Made by a program: the position numbers and the translations under genes
Source: Typhlomys cinereus
Lineage: Eukaryota; Chordata; Mammalia; Rodentia; Platacanthomyidae
Direction: 5' to 3'
NCBI GenBank assembly: GCA_023101885.1
Contig: JALPQD010000232.1
Location: 28,618-92,617, forward strand
DNA: 64,000 nucleotides
Part shown: one piece after another, positions 11,626-21,600 of the stretch
Numbering within the stretch: position 1 is the stretch's first letter
How the letters are laid out: each line of letters starts with the position of its first letter
The notes under the pieces: generated by a model
Told to the model about the DNA's origin: nothing
What the model saw: the letters and a program-made list of their open reading frames with translations, nothing else
The model's database searches: none

Positions 11626-11822
11626 TCACACACATGAACTATGCAGCAAGACTACCTGGCCAGGAACCTCCAAGGGTTGTCCTGTCTCTGTCTTCCCAAC
11701 ATTAGAATTATAGGCACATGTCGCTGTGTCTGACTTTTCACGTAGGTACTGGGGATCCAAACCCAGGTCCTCATGCTTGCACGGCAAGCTCTTCACTGAC
11801 TGAACTATCTCCCTGTGTTTTA
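11626..11822 (-). repeat. B4-type SINE
   Basis: Reversed B4 body and head: 'cctgtctctgtcttccca', 'attataggcacatgtcgc', 'tactggggatccaaaccc', then 'ttcactgactgaactatctc'. It sits inside the L1M 3' end. Confidence 0.7.
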
Positions 11823-11994
11823 ATTTTGATTTAGTTCCATGAGTGTATGCATGTGACAAAGGGGCACAGAAAATGATAATGTCAGTTTTAAGATTTCATG
11901 GTTTTTAGTAACTGTCTTTACTCAGATTATCTTTTGCACAACTTTGTGTAACTCTATAATTATTTCAGAACAAAAAGTTAAAAAATTAGATTAG

Positions 11995-12940
11995 ACCATT
12001 ATAGCTTTTTATCTCTACTTTTCTGCTTCTAGGAAAGGCAAGAGAAGGAACACCAGAAATATTTCATTTCTATAACTTCTCTTGTGTTTCTTTGACTTCA
12101 TTATGAAGTTATGTGATTTAATTTTCACTTTTTTGGTGGATTTTTCTAGACATTGTAATTAGTTTCTACCAGTAGTGTATGAAGCTTCTAATTGTTCCAC
12201 ATCTTCTTTGACACATGCTATCTTTCTGATGTTTCAAAAATGGAGATACTGTAGTATTTATTCACACTCAGAAAGAAAACTAACAGATACTTCCTGAAGG
12301 AATAATGACTAATACTCTTTGATCATAATAAAATGAAATACGGAAGGAAGGAGTGGGGTATAAGAGTAATATTGACCAAAGAGACTGTTGCTGCCTGGTA
12401 AAGTTTTGCACACATGAATTATGGAAACAAAACTGTGGGATGTTTCACTCCTATTCTTACAGGAGATGAGTGGCAGAGAAGCTGAGAATCAATCTTACTG
12501 AATTTTCACTTCATGGGGGTCATATGACCAACTAGGAGAATGTCTTTTTGTTCGGAAGTGGCACAGGAGTCAAAAAAGCTGGACAATCTATGTTCATTCT
12601 TTGAGGTAATTTGTGGTCCAGAGAGTTTTGTGTCTATGAGTTCTACAATGCATAAGAAAAAAAATGCTCCTGTCATGTTTTGAATTAAATAAGCATGGAT
12701 CAAGAGGATCTTCTAATGATAAATTATGACTATTTTATTTTAAATCATGTGCAGAGTGATTTTTTTCAGTTGCTGGTATGATTACATGAATTTTGGGAAA
12801 TAGTAAATAACTGATACTGATGATTTTGCTAAGAGAAAAGACCTGAAGATAATTAGTTGGAGTTAGCAAAATTTCCCTTAGCAAACAGCAAAATGCTTCT
12901 TCACATTTGAAGATAAATGCTGAACAATAAATCATGTGCT
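11995..12940. other. Unassigned sequence
   Basis: No gene is seen. A segment at 12358-12430 resembles 11577-11650 (see findings). Confidence 0.4.
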
Positions 12941-13125
12941 CCCTTCCTTCCTTCCTTCCTTCCTTCCTTCCTTCCTTCCTTCCTTCCTTCCTTCCTTCCT
13001 TCCTTCCTCCCTCCCTCCCTTCTTCCTCCCTCCCTCCCTCCCTTCCTCCTCCCTCCCTCCCTTCCTTCCTCCTCCCTCCCTCCTTTTCTCCCTTCCTTCC
13101 CTTTTCTTCTTTTCTTTTCTTCTTT
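12941..13125. repeat. CCTT/CCTC microsatellite
   Basis: Pure CCTT units run to about 13005, then mixed CCTC/CCTT units and a T-rich end. The open frames on both strands here are repeat artefacts (PSFL and KEGR repeats). Confidence 0.95.
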
Positions 13126-13129
13126 TTTT

Positions 13130-14560
13130 TTTGTAGACCATCACTTGATTCCTTGTTTAAGCAGGCCTTCAAGGTACAATGTAATCTTTTAAAATTATAG
13201 GTAATTACAAAAAGGTGCTTTATTCTTCAGCTAATCACAGTTGTTTCAAAAATATGCCCCTTCTCTTAACAAAGCGGTACCCCAGCCAAAACTTGGATAA
13301 CCTGGCTTTTCCCTAGATCACATGTTTCATTCCTGAACACAATGCCCCTTGTGTTTCTTTCAGGTGTCCATACTTTCTCTGAAAAATAGATCTCTCCTTC
13401 CAAAGCTTGAGCATTATCTGCTCTTTGTTGGAAAAGGAGAGCATTATTCATGTGTGAACTAGTCCCACAGGTGCTTTACTTTTCTCTTTCCAGGCAGGCT
13501 GATCCTTAAGCCTTTCGTGAAATCTGCTCAGTTCAGCTAAATCTCCAGCATGTGCTTTCTCGTTGCTCGTTCCCTCCGTGGCCTCGTTGCAGGCCCGCAT
13601 GCAACCAGATCATCTTTCCTCCTCGCATGTTTACATTTCTAATGAAAATCTTCTGAGCTGTCAACATTCCTCTTCTTCCTCAGTGCTTCAAGACTTTTTC
13701 AAGAAAGGCAAAATTGGGATCATGGATTTTTTGCCCCTGAGCTCCAGCTGCTGGTTAAGGCACCAGGTGACTCTGTCTCTGCACAGTCCTATCTGGAAGT
13801 TGCATGAAATCAAAGCCCTTGAATAAAGCCACAGAAGCGTGCATTGAAGCAACTCTTTTCCTGAGAGGCGTGTGGAAGGAAACACTGAGATTCTTAACAC
13901 AGCAAGGACTGGTGTTGGGTGTCAGGTAACTGATTCTGTCTTCTAAAGTATAGGGTTTCAACCCCTCATTTTATTTTCAAACAAGCACTTTCATGTCATT
14001 CCCTAGAGAAGGCAGAGGATATAATCTCAGATCACCGAGCAAGCTAGAGCTGAGAATAGAGAAGTTGCTGGGGACAGAATTACTTGAAGACTTCATTTTC
14101 CCCTCGTTGTACAAGGTTGTAACTGATATTGCCACAGGGTTGTTTCTTTTTCTAACTGTGTGACATGAAGTTTCAAACAGGTGACTCTTGTCATTTATGT
14201 CACGAGGATTTTTTTTTATAATCCCTGTTTTGTCCCCTGAAATTTATAGTACTGAAGTGTACCTAAGTAAAATATAGTGCATACTTGAAATATTCTATAT
14301 CTCATAATTTTCAGGTTTTTAAAAAATTTTCTCTCCATTACAAATTTGGAAAGTTTATGTGAAAACTATGAATAATCAGTAGAGAATCATAACTTCTTTA
14401 CCTTTTCTAATGTCGATTTTGCTTAACAGAGCAATACACTCAGTGTTTGGTTTATTAAAAGGATAAGGTTGGATATTCATAGTAGGTGCTTTTGCTTCTT
14501 TGTCCAACCCACCGAACAACATATATGTACTTGATTGTGAGGCGTGCTGTAAGAGTTCTA
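13130..14560. other. Unassigned, moderately AT-rich sequence
   Basis: No supported gene or RNA. Short open frames overlap on both strands around 13563-13961 without conserved domains. Confidence 0.4.
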
Positions 14561-14564
14561 CGAG

Positions 14565-14660
14565 CCTGAGGAGGAAGCTCACTGGCAGAGCACTTGCCTG
14601 GCACACACGAGGCTGAGTTCAGTCCTCAGAATCACAAAGCCAAAGAGAACACCAAATAAA
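14565..14660 (+). repeat. ID-like SINE
   Basis: Head 'gaagctcactggcagagcac', then 'ttgcctggcacacacgagg' and 'gagttcagtcctcag', followed by an A-rich end. This is a degraded tRNA-Ala-like ID element. Confidence 0.6.
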
Positions 14661-14949
14661 CAACCAAACTTACTCAAGACACCTGAACGATGCTGTAACT
14701 TCATGTAAAGTAATTTCTTTGCATGAAAAACTATTTGGTAGATGTTAGCAATCAATTTCAAAACTTATTTTACTTTATATTTTAGGACTCAGAGTTATAA
14801 AGGAAAATTTCTGAGTTTGGGATTATATTAGATACTGGTTATTCCTTATAACAACAAGGGCTGTAGCTCATATGGAAGGGGAAATCTATAAGATATATTA
14901 AGATTTTACTTACTAGGCGGTGCTATGATCCTGACATAAAGGTGTTAAG

Positions 14950-15150
14950 ACTGGGTCTGGGGAGATGGCTCAGTGATTAAACCCTTTGCCTCACTAGCAA
15001 AAGGACCTGAGTTCAGATAACCAGATCCCACGTAAGACTGCCAGATGGATATGGTAGCAGCCTGTAATTCCGATCCTAGAAGTAGAAGCCTGGGAAACCC
15101 CAGAACAAAGGAATAGGAAATAGAATGCTCCAGAATGATTCCTGATGGCA
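14950..15150 (+). repeat. B2-superfamily SINE
   Basis: Starts 'tctggggagatggctcagtg' with B box 'cctgagttcagataacc' and body 'agaagcctgggaaacccc' and 'ccagaatgattcc'. Its 3' end runs into the CT/CCTT microsatellite, a common place for repeat growth. Confidence 0.8.
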
Positions 15151-15159
15151 TCCTTTTCT

Positions 15160-15355
15160 CTTTTCCTGCATTTCTTTTTCTTTCTTTCTTTTCCATTCTC
15201 TCTTTTTTCTTTTTCTTTCCCTCCCTCCCTCCCTCCCCTCCCTCCCCTCCCTCCCTCCTTTCCTTCCTTCCTTCCTTCCTTCCTTCCTTCCTTCCTTCCT
15301 TCCTTCCTTCCTTCCTTCCTTCCTTCCTTCCTTCCTTCCTTCCTTCCTTCCTTCT
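15160..15355. repeat. CT-rich and pure CCTT microsatellite
   Basis: Mixed CTTT and CCCT units precede an uninterrupted CCTT tract from about 15259 to 15352. Confidence 0.95.
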
Positions 15356-15359
15356 CCTT

Positions 15360-15480
15360 ATTTCTTAATGGGGCCTAGGATTTCACTATCTCACTGTGTA
15401 TCCAAAGTTGGTCTTAAACTCCAGATCCTCTTCCCTCAGCCTCTTTAGTAGTTGGAATGATAGGCTTGTGTCACCAAGCT
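15360..15480 (-). repeat. B1 SINE
   Basis: Reversed B1: 'ggatttcactatctcactg', 'aaagttggtcttaaactcc', 'cctcagcctctttagtag' and 'ataggcttgtgtcacca'. It follows the CCTT tract directly. Confidence 0.7.
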
Positions 15481-15605
15481 AGGAGAGGGAGAGAGAGGGA
15501 GGGGGTGAAAAGAAGGGGAGAAGGGGGAGGGTGCAAGGGGAAGATGACTGGGGAGGAAAGGAGGGAGGGGGAAGGAGGGAGGGAGAGGATGGGGGTACCT
15601 ATTGA
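15481..15605 (+). repeat. Purine-rich tract, possible L1 3' polypurine region
   Basis: GGGAGGG-type purine tract followed by 'attgagcttgtatgattagg'. Rodent L1 3' UTRs contain such a tract, and a comparable one occurs at 24410-24480. It could equally be a simple repeat. Confidence 0.4.
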
Positions 15606-15984
15606 GCTTGTATGATTAGGAAAGAAATATAGGAGAAAAAAATTACTAATTCAATAAAAGTCTATCACTTGCCTTCTAGACATTAAAACCTATCTCACTA
15701 CTTAAATATTAATGACAAAGATAGTAGGGTTTAGAATTGTTTTTGTGACTGTATATTAAAAGAAAAGATTATATTAGCATCTTTTTTAGTGTTGTTCATT
15801 TAGCCATACTAGCAGGAATAAATTGTCAAATTTTCTAAATGGAGTTTTTTTTTATACTGCACTCTCAAGGAAAAATTTAGATTTCTTTCCTGTTTCCAAA
15901 AATGTTTATGAAATCCTATGTTTATCATAGGCTTTTGAAACATATAGAAAATAAGAAGTATTCCAATGAATGAAATGCACCAAT

Positions 15985-16068
15985 AGTTTACATGGGTCCT
16001 GGGATTGAACTCAGGGCCTTCTGCTTGCAAGGCAGAGTGCTAACCCCTAAGCCATTTCTCCAACCCAA
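15985..16068 (-). repeat. B2-superfamily SINE head fragment
   Basis: Only the reversed tRNA head is present: 'gggattgaactcagggcc', 'ttgcaaggcagagtgc' and 'cccctaagccatttctcc'. The body and tail are absent. Confidence 0.75.
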
Positions 16069-16104
16069 GTTAGATACATTCTTTTGGAGGAAATAGCTGT
16101 TAAA

Positions 16105-16390
16105 AATGCAGTGTAAAAGTTGGTGAGACGTTCATGCAACCTGCATTTGGATCCCCAGCATAGATGGAAAAATCTGTAATCCTGAAGCTGGGGAATCAAG
16201 ATAGGTAGATCCCTGGAGTTCATTGGCCACACTAGAAGAGACTCTGTCTCAGCAAAATAAGGTGGAGAGTGATTGAGGAAGATAGTGGACATTAACCTCC
16301 GGCCTCCACACATGTGCACACACATGTACAAGCACACCTGCAACACACATGTATGCATACACATAAATATGCCACATACACACAAATCCA
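16105..16390 (+). repeat. B4/RSINE1 SINE
   Basis: Contains 'gtagatccctggagttcatt', 'agactctgtctcagc', 'aataaggtggagagtgattg', 'ggcctccacacatgtgcac' and a CA/CATG-rich 3' end, in RSINE1 order. Confidence 0.75.
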
Positions 16391-16559
16391 TCATGTACAT
16401 GCAAAGAAATTCAGCATTTTTAAAAATATCTATTGTGTCTAAACTGTTCTGCAGAATTGAAAGTGAAGGAAGAAAAGGCAAGGAGAGGAGAAAGAAAAGG
16501 ATAGCCATGCCCCTCCAGCACAAAGAGAAGAAAATCACACAAAGCGAAGCAGTGTGTAA

Positions 16560-17125
16560 TGGATGAGAGTCATCATGCTCTACAATAACGAAGTCCGGCT
16601 GAAGAAATTTGCCATTCTGCAGGAATTGAGATTGTACGCTACCAAAAGACTAGTGAAGACCAATTCATTGCCTGGTAGCAATCCCCCTTCCTATTTTCAA
16701 ATCCCATTTCTGTGCCATGGCTCCCTGGGAAGAAGCTCTCCCTCCACCATGCAGCCCACCCCAAGGGCCTCCAGATCCCCACAGACACTTACGTCAGTGG
16801 TCCCCTCACCTGGCACCTCTTCTCTTCCACATTGAGATGACTTCACTTCCTGTTGCTAAGGCTTCTGCACAGGCTCAGGATTATCAAATGCCACCAAACC
16901 TAAGCCAGGTAACTTCTCAACACTGTAAATGATTAGCACCACCACATTGCCACAATTTTAAAAGGAATATTTATGTTCTGATTTGCTCATCTCATGAAGC
17001 ATGTTGCTAATGAAAACTTGGTGACTGTCAATCAGGGTATCTCACAGTTGTTTGAGATTCACCAGCATCCTTCTTGCCAATGCCATTTGGGTGCCTTTGA
17101 GGTTTCTGCAGTGGAATATAGTATG
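16560..17125. other. Unassigned sequence
   Basis: No convincing gene, RNA or repeat. An open frame at 16563-16835 has no recognisable domain. Confidence 0.4.
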
Positions 17126-17129
17126 GGAG

Positions 17130-17660
17130 TTAAGCTTGTGCTCTGGATGGGATGTGAAGTTGGTATGCTAACAGTGAGAAGTGGTATCTAAGTAATGGGA
17201 ACAGCTGTACTGGGAACATAGATGCCCAAGCAAATGTCTTCAAGTCTTCCTGCACTGTCTGAACCTTGTCTGTTGTGCTGGAGAAAACCTTCCTGAGTAT
17301 GCCCAGGAACATTTTCTTGTAATACTGAGTTAGGTGATTCTTGTATTTCAGATGCAGCTTCTTGCTACAGTTCTGGTTTAGGATTAGGTTCTGTTCAGCA
17401 ACAGGCCAGTAAATATCCCTCCAAGTCATTGCTGATGGCTGGATCATAGAAAGTACCTGAATCATGACATTCCTCCTCAGGTATCCGCTGTCTTTCTTCA
17501 GATTTTTCTGCTTCTCCCTCAGTTTCCCTCCAAGGCTCAGCGGCAAAGCCACCAAAGACCTCATCTTGGTACCTGACATTATGATAATGTATTTCTGTCC
17601 TTGGGAGCCAGGACAGATGTCTGCATGAACCTCTGTGGAACTCGAATGTCATTAGAGAAC
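17130..17660 (-). pseudogene. Possible broken coding relic, unrecognised
   Basis: Two overlapping minus-strand open frames (17130-17579, 149 codons; 17395-17652, 85 codons) lie in higher-complexity DNA than their surroundings. The second reads a charged segment with VRYQDEVFGG and EEECHDSG. If the two frames belonged to one ancestral frame, a frameshift would separate them, which would suit a processed pseudogene. No polyA tail, target duplication or known domain was found, and chance is a fair alternative. Confidence 0.25.
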
Positions 17661-18028
17661 AGCTCCATTACCCAGACTGCCACACTGTTATTTAGAATAA
17701 CATGCTCAGCGGCATGGAGAATCTTAATGTGGCAGTTGGAGAAGTTTTGTGACATCACTTCTCCTTGAATCTCTTATCTATAGACGGCTTTCCATTTGAA
17801 TCCAATCCCCCATGGACAGCAGAAAAGTTCTTTCCATAAATTCTATACAACAGGAAGATAATCTACCTATTTTGTGTGACTTTTCCTGGGGAATCTATTT
17901 TTACTCACCCAGGATAAGACTAAAAACAGACCAAACAGTTCCATGCAAGCACAGCATGGAGAACCAGCCGAGGTAACTGAGTTTTTCTTACAGTAGCTCA
18001 GATGACTTAATGTCAGCTACAGCCTTGT

Positions 18029-18136
18029 GAGGGTTCTTGTACATGATTATAGCTGTGTTAATCCAAGACATTAATAATCATGTCTAACCCAGAGGAAACG
18101 GCCACATAACATTTGTCATCTTTAAATATCCTAAGA
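18029..18136 (+). repeat. Left arm of 108-bp inverted repeat
   Basis: This arm pairs with 18518-18625 in inverted orientation. By eye 105 of 108 positions match without gaps, with a 381-bp spacer. Within this arm ACATGATTAT (18041-18050) is itself inverted as ATAATCATGT (18074-18083), so a small stem could form inside the larger one. Confidence 0.9.
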
Positions 18137-18517
18137 TTTTTTAAACCTGCCTTCTGGCAGATTCTGAAAGACAAGAACGTATATTCTTTTTTTTTTAACC
18201 TTTGAGTATAATCATTCCACCTCCTATGTGCTACTCAGTCAACATTTGCTGGATTGGAGTGGAGTTGGTCAATGAAGCACATTTATTTTCTAAGTCATAA
18301 ATTCCAAGTTTCAGGATGTATGATCATGTTGGGAAGTAGTCTGTAACTCGAGTTAGAGTTAGGAAGGTCTGTCACTTAAAACTAAAATTCCTATTTTCAC
18401 TATGCAGAGTGTCTGGGTCTGATTCAGCAGATCGTCTCACAAGTTCCTGCCTGATCACCAGGGAATAGTCTCTGTAATCGCTGCTTTGATCAATTCAACC
18501 TAAGTGGGAGAAGGAAT

Positions 18518-18625
18518 TCTTAGGATATTTAAAGATGACAAATGTTATGTGGCCGCTTCCTCTGGGTTAGACATGATTATTAATGTCTTGGATTAACACA
18601 GCTATAATCACGCACAAGAACCCTC
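18518..18625 (-). repeat. Right arm of 108-bp inverted repeat
   Basis: Reverse complement of 18029-18136 with three substitutions. In a minus-strand transcript all three would pair as G-U wobbles. The homology stops sharply at both ends. The arm is followed by a B1-like element. Confidence 0.9.
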
Positions 18626-18785
18626 CGCAGCATGGTGGCTTCAGGAATCTCTCATGCAAGTCTCAGGCAGACCCAGAGCCCACTCTGTAGGTCCAGGTTA
18701 GCTTCATGCTCATGGCAATCCTCCTGCCTCAATCTTCCAAATGCCAAGACTGCAGCTTGAGCTACCATAGCCAACCTTTATTTTT
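18626..18785 (-). repeat. B1 SINE
   Basis: Reversed B1: 'cagagcccactctgtagg', 'gctcatggcaatcctcctg', 'ctcaatcttccaaatgcc' and 'gagctaccatagccaacc'. Confidence 0.65.
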
Positions 18786-18894
18786 AAATTTGTGTGTGTG
18801 TGTGCGTGTGTGTGTGTGCGTGTGTGTGTGTGTGTGTGTGTTTGCATGCATTTGAAGGTCCAGTGCCTTCCTCAGCAGATACCTGAGGAGGTAT

Positions 18895-18966
18895 GCCCAC
18901 AGCAGCTTCCTTCCTGGCTGGAATGTTCCACAAAGCCTAAAGATCCCGAGAGGGTCTCAAGCCTTT
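18895..18966 (-). repeat. 72-bp LTR patch inside a B4
   Basis: Matches 19831-19902 of the nearby solo LTR in the same orientation with a single mismatch (18907 T versus 19843 C). It has no LTR ends of its own and no obvious target duplication. Confidence 0.85.
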
Positions 18967-18980
18967 CTACTTTATTTTTT

Positions 18981-19249
18981 TTCTTTTTTTAAAAAAAATT
19001 TTTATTTATTCAATTGTGCGTGTGTGCGTGTGTGTGTAGAACCACGGGCGAATTCAAGAACCACCATGGACACCTTCACCTCCTCCTTGTTTACTCTGCC
19101 CCAGGATTCACAGGCTCCACCCTACCAGAACCAGAAACACAGGCCGCCCCCGCTTCCACCCGGCGTCTATATGTGGGGTCTAGGATCTGAACTCGGAACC
19201 TTCCACCTGCAAGGCAGAGGCTTAACCCTTGAGCCACCTCTCCAGCCCC
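18981..19249 (-). repeat. Young B2-superfamily SINE with 15-bp target duplication
   Basis: Flanked by TCTACTTTATTTTTT at 18966-18980 and 19250-19264. The head is at the right: the plus strand shows reversed A box 'cccttgagcca' and B box 'ggatctgaactc'. The tail on the minus strand has AATAAATAAA followed by TTTTTTTT and an A-rich end, as in polyadenylated (T+) SINEs such as B2. Confidence 0.95.
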
Positions 19250-19565
19250 TCTACTTTATTTTTTGACACATGCTTTCTTACTGAACTTGGAGCTCACCAA
19301 CTCAGGAAGACTAGCCAACTGGTAAGCTCCTAGGATTCTCCTGTCTCTGTCTCCCCATGTTGGTTTTATTTATTTATTTTTTAATGTAGGTGCTGAGGCT
19401 TTGCACCTACTGAGTCATCTGCCCAGCTCTCTTATTTTATTTTTCAAAGTGATACTGCTATCCCGCCAACTGGCAATCACTTTTACACAGAGGTAATTCA
19501 TTTATCCTAGACAGTGTGACGGAGGCTGGTTTCCAGTTTTACAGAAGTCATATAGATTTAGTTCT

Positions 19566-19733
19566 ATCTTTTCTTCTGGATGTGCATGTGTGTGAGTGTG
19601 TCTGTGTGTGTGTGTGTGTTACACTAGAGTGTGTGCCTATGGAGGCCCAAGAGTGATATCAGGAATCATCCTGAATTACTGTACCTGTGTATTAGTCAGG
19701 GTTCTCTGAAGAAACAGAATCTATAGAATGTTT

Positions 19734-19764
<31 letters not shown>

Positions 19765-20503
19765 ACACACATACAAGTTTATTAAGAAATAACTCACAGT
19801 GAAAATAGAATAGTGTCCTTCAAGGTAGCTGCCCACAGCAGCCTCCTTCCTGGCTGGAATGTTCCACAAAGCCTAAAGATCCCGAGAGGGTCTCAAGCCT
19901 TTGCTCCTCTGGAGGGTCGAAGACGCTGGGTTCCGATGAACAGCGAACAGCATCAAGGCCTAGAGACCAGGCTCCAAAGGCAGCGGGAACAGCAACAACG
20001 TGATGGAAAAGGTGAAGCTCCAAGTCAGCCAAGGACGGAGGCAGCAGCAGCAGCAGCAATCAAGAAGGCCACGACGCTCTAAAGGCGAACAACGTACACG
20101 CGAGTGGACTGCACAGGAAGTCGGATAAGGGAAGAGCAAATCTCTCCTCCTTGCACCTCCTATTATCTGGTCCACCACTGGAAAGTACCACCCACTTTGG
20201 GCTGGGTTCTCTGTAGCAATCAGTCAAGTACCTGCAGACAGGTTCAGGGTCCATTCCAACCATTAACCTTCCACGGCTGCACCCCAAACAGTCTGCAACT
20301 GTCAAGTTGACATTGAAATGCAACCATAACAACCTGCTTATTGTTTTGCTCTAGAATTTCCCAGGCTCTGCCTTCCAGAGCTAGAATTGCAGGTCATCAC
20401 ACTCTCCGCTCAGCATTTTTATGTGGAATCTGGGTGTCTGAACTCAGGTTCTTTTGCTGGAAGGGCAAAGGCTTTATTCCCTGAGCCATTTCCCTAATTC
20501 CAG
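19566..20503 (-). repeat. Older B2-superfamily SINE split by an LTR
   Basis: The SINE 3' half (TG-rich to 'cctgaattactgtacctg', ending at 19687) and 5' half (from 20337, 'cttattgttttgctctag' to 'ccctgagccatttcccta') are one element. Removing 19688-20331 and one 5-bp duplication restores the family order. Confidence 0.9.
19688..20331 (-). repeat. MaLR-type solo LTR with perfect 5-bp target duplication
   Basis: The 644-bp element runs TGTATTAG...CCATAACA on the plus strand. It is flanked by ACCTG on both sides (19683-19687 and 20332-20336). On the minus strand it starts TGTTATGG, has the MaLR motif TGTCAACTTGAC and an AATAAA (plus-strand TTTATT at 19778-19783), and ends CTAATACA. It contains a TA dinucleotide repeat (19735-19754) and a CAG run (20041-20058). 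No internal viral sequence is present. Confidence 0.9.
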
Positions 20504-20504
20504 T

Positions 20505-21005
20505 CTTGGTCTATGAAAACCTAAGTATGTCTAAGGCTTATGATACCCCAAACACTGCCTAAATCTTGCTCATTTTTCATAATTAGAGCAAGCCTTTTTT
20601 TTAGGACTAAACAGATGGTAAGAATGGCTTACACTTGTGCATTTCTGTTATTTGGCCAAATAGTCCACATTAATGTGTCCATTAGTGAATATCGGTATAT
20701 TCTTTTTCCATTTGATACATTTTATTCATTTTGTCCATCATTTCACTTTTCAGGATACAGCATTAAATCCAATTCCACAGACAATCATTATGAACAACTA
20801 TAAAAGTTAATAGACTAGGCAGTCTTCTGGATAGAATGATTCTTTAGTTTAATTCCTAGATTGAGAATTAAAATTCCAAGGGGGTAAGAAATTTTACTAT
20901 AAATAAATGGAAAAATTGCAAGTTGACTCCTGTCCATTTTCTTTCCCCTAATTATAATTTCTAAGATTATGATTTAAATGACTTGATCTATTTCTTTTTT
21001 ATAAT
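20505..21005. other. Unassigned AT-rich sequence
   Basis: No gene or clear repeat seen. Confidence 0.4.
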
Positions 21006-21009
21006 TAAC

Positions 21010-21600
21010 TCTGTTTATTTTTAACTTCTATCAACAATGAGTTAATGTGTTTTCAACACCCACTACTACCCCCACCCCATATCCCGTCCCAGTCCACATT
21101 TTCTCCCTTGCAGCAGCCCCCTTTCCTCCTTCTCGCATTTCTCCCTACATGGTAGAGCCACTGGGTCACCTATAGGATGCCTGAACTAGTTAGTGCTTGG
21201 GCATCTGCCAGGGCACAAATGGCCCACTGGTAGGCAAACTTTACAGTATAGAGACTCCTCCCTCTATACTATCTATACAATCTCGCACAGTCCCTCAAGG
21301 TAGTGGCATGTTTCATGGGCTCTTCTTTGTCCCAAGGCAAAGTGTCATTAGGCCAGCTATTGTAGAGACTAGTGGATGTAGACAGCATCGCATTGAGTTC
21401 TAGGATACCATAACCCTGATATGAACAGAGGTTACTGTATAACCTGTCTTCTGGCTCTTACATTGTCACCACCCACTCTTCCACAAGGTTCCCTGAGTCT
21501 TGAGATGTGAAGTAGTTTAGATTTCCTGATTAGGGTTGACACTTTTATTTTGTGCTTTGGTCAGCTGGGGCTCTCTTCATTACATATCATCCATTAAACA
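21010..21600 (-). repeat. Rodent L1 3'-region fragment
   Basis: Reversed sequence resembles old rodent L1 (Lx-like): 'cccagtccacattttctccc', 'ctggctcttacattgtcac', 'ttccctgagtcttgag' and 'gattagggttgacac'. It is diverged and has no intact frame. Confidence 0.5.

Larger units (their letters stand above)
9600..11985 (+). repeat. Ancient L1M 3' region, four-part composite
   Basis: Segments follow the L1M (L1MA/MB-like) 3' order: 'atcactcatacattcctg', 'gtaaaatggta', 'catagaatccagcaattg', 'aaatgtccttatag' and 'ttggatgaatctcaaggg' up to 10056. It continues at about 10402 with 'atctcaaaagaatatg' and 'gataaagatggagaac'. The terminus is 'ctctataattatttcagaa' plus an A-rich end at 11950-11985. Three blocks interrupt it: a MaLR LTR, a CpG-rich block and a B4. 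No ORF2 coding is intact. Confidence 0.75.
18788..19435 (-). repeat. B4 SINE carrying two later insertions
   Basis: B4 pieces in reversed order: a (TG)n stretch at 18791-18842, 'ccagtgccttcctcagcag', then 'tttattttttgacacatgc' and 'cttggagctcaccaactc' from 19250, 'ctcctgtctctgtctcccc' and 'ctgagtcatctgcccagc'. Inside it are a 72-bp LTR patch (18895-18966) and a younger SINE (18981-19249). Confidence 0.7.

Noticed and set aside
12735..13200. Open frames with PSFL or KEGR repeats
   Set aside because: They are translations of the CCTT/CCTC microsatellite. The same applies at 15135-15378 and 62911-63154.
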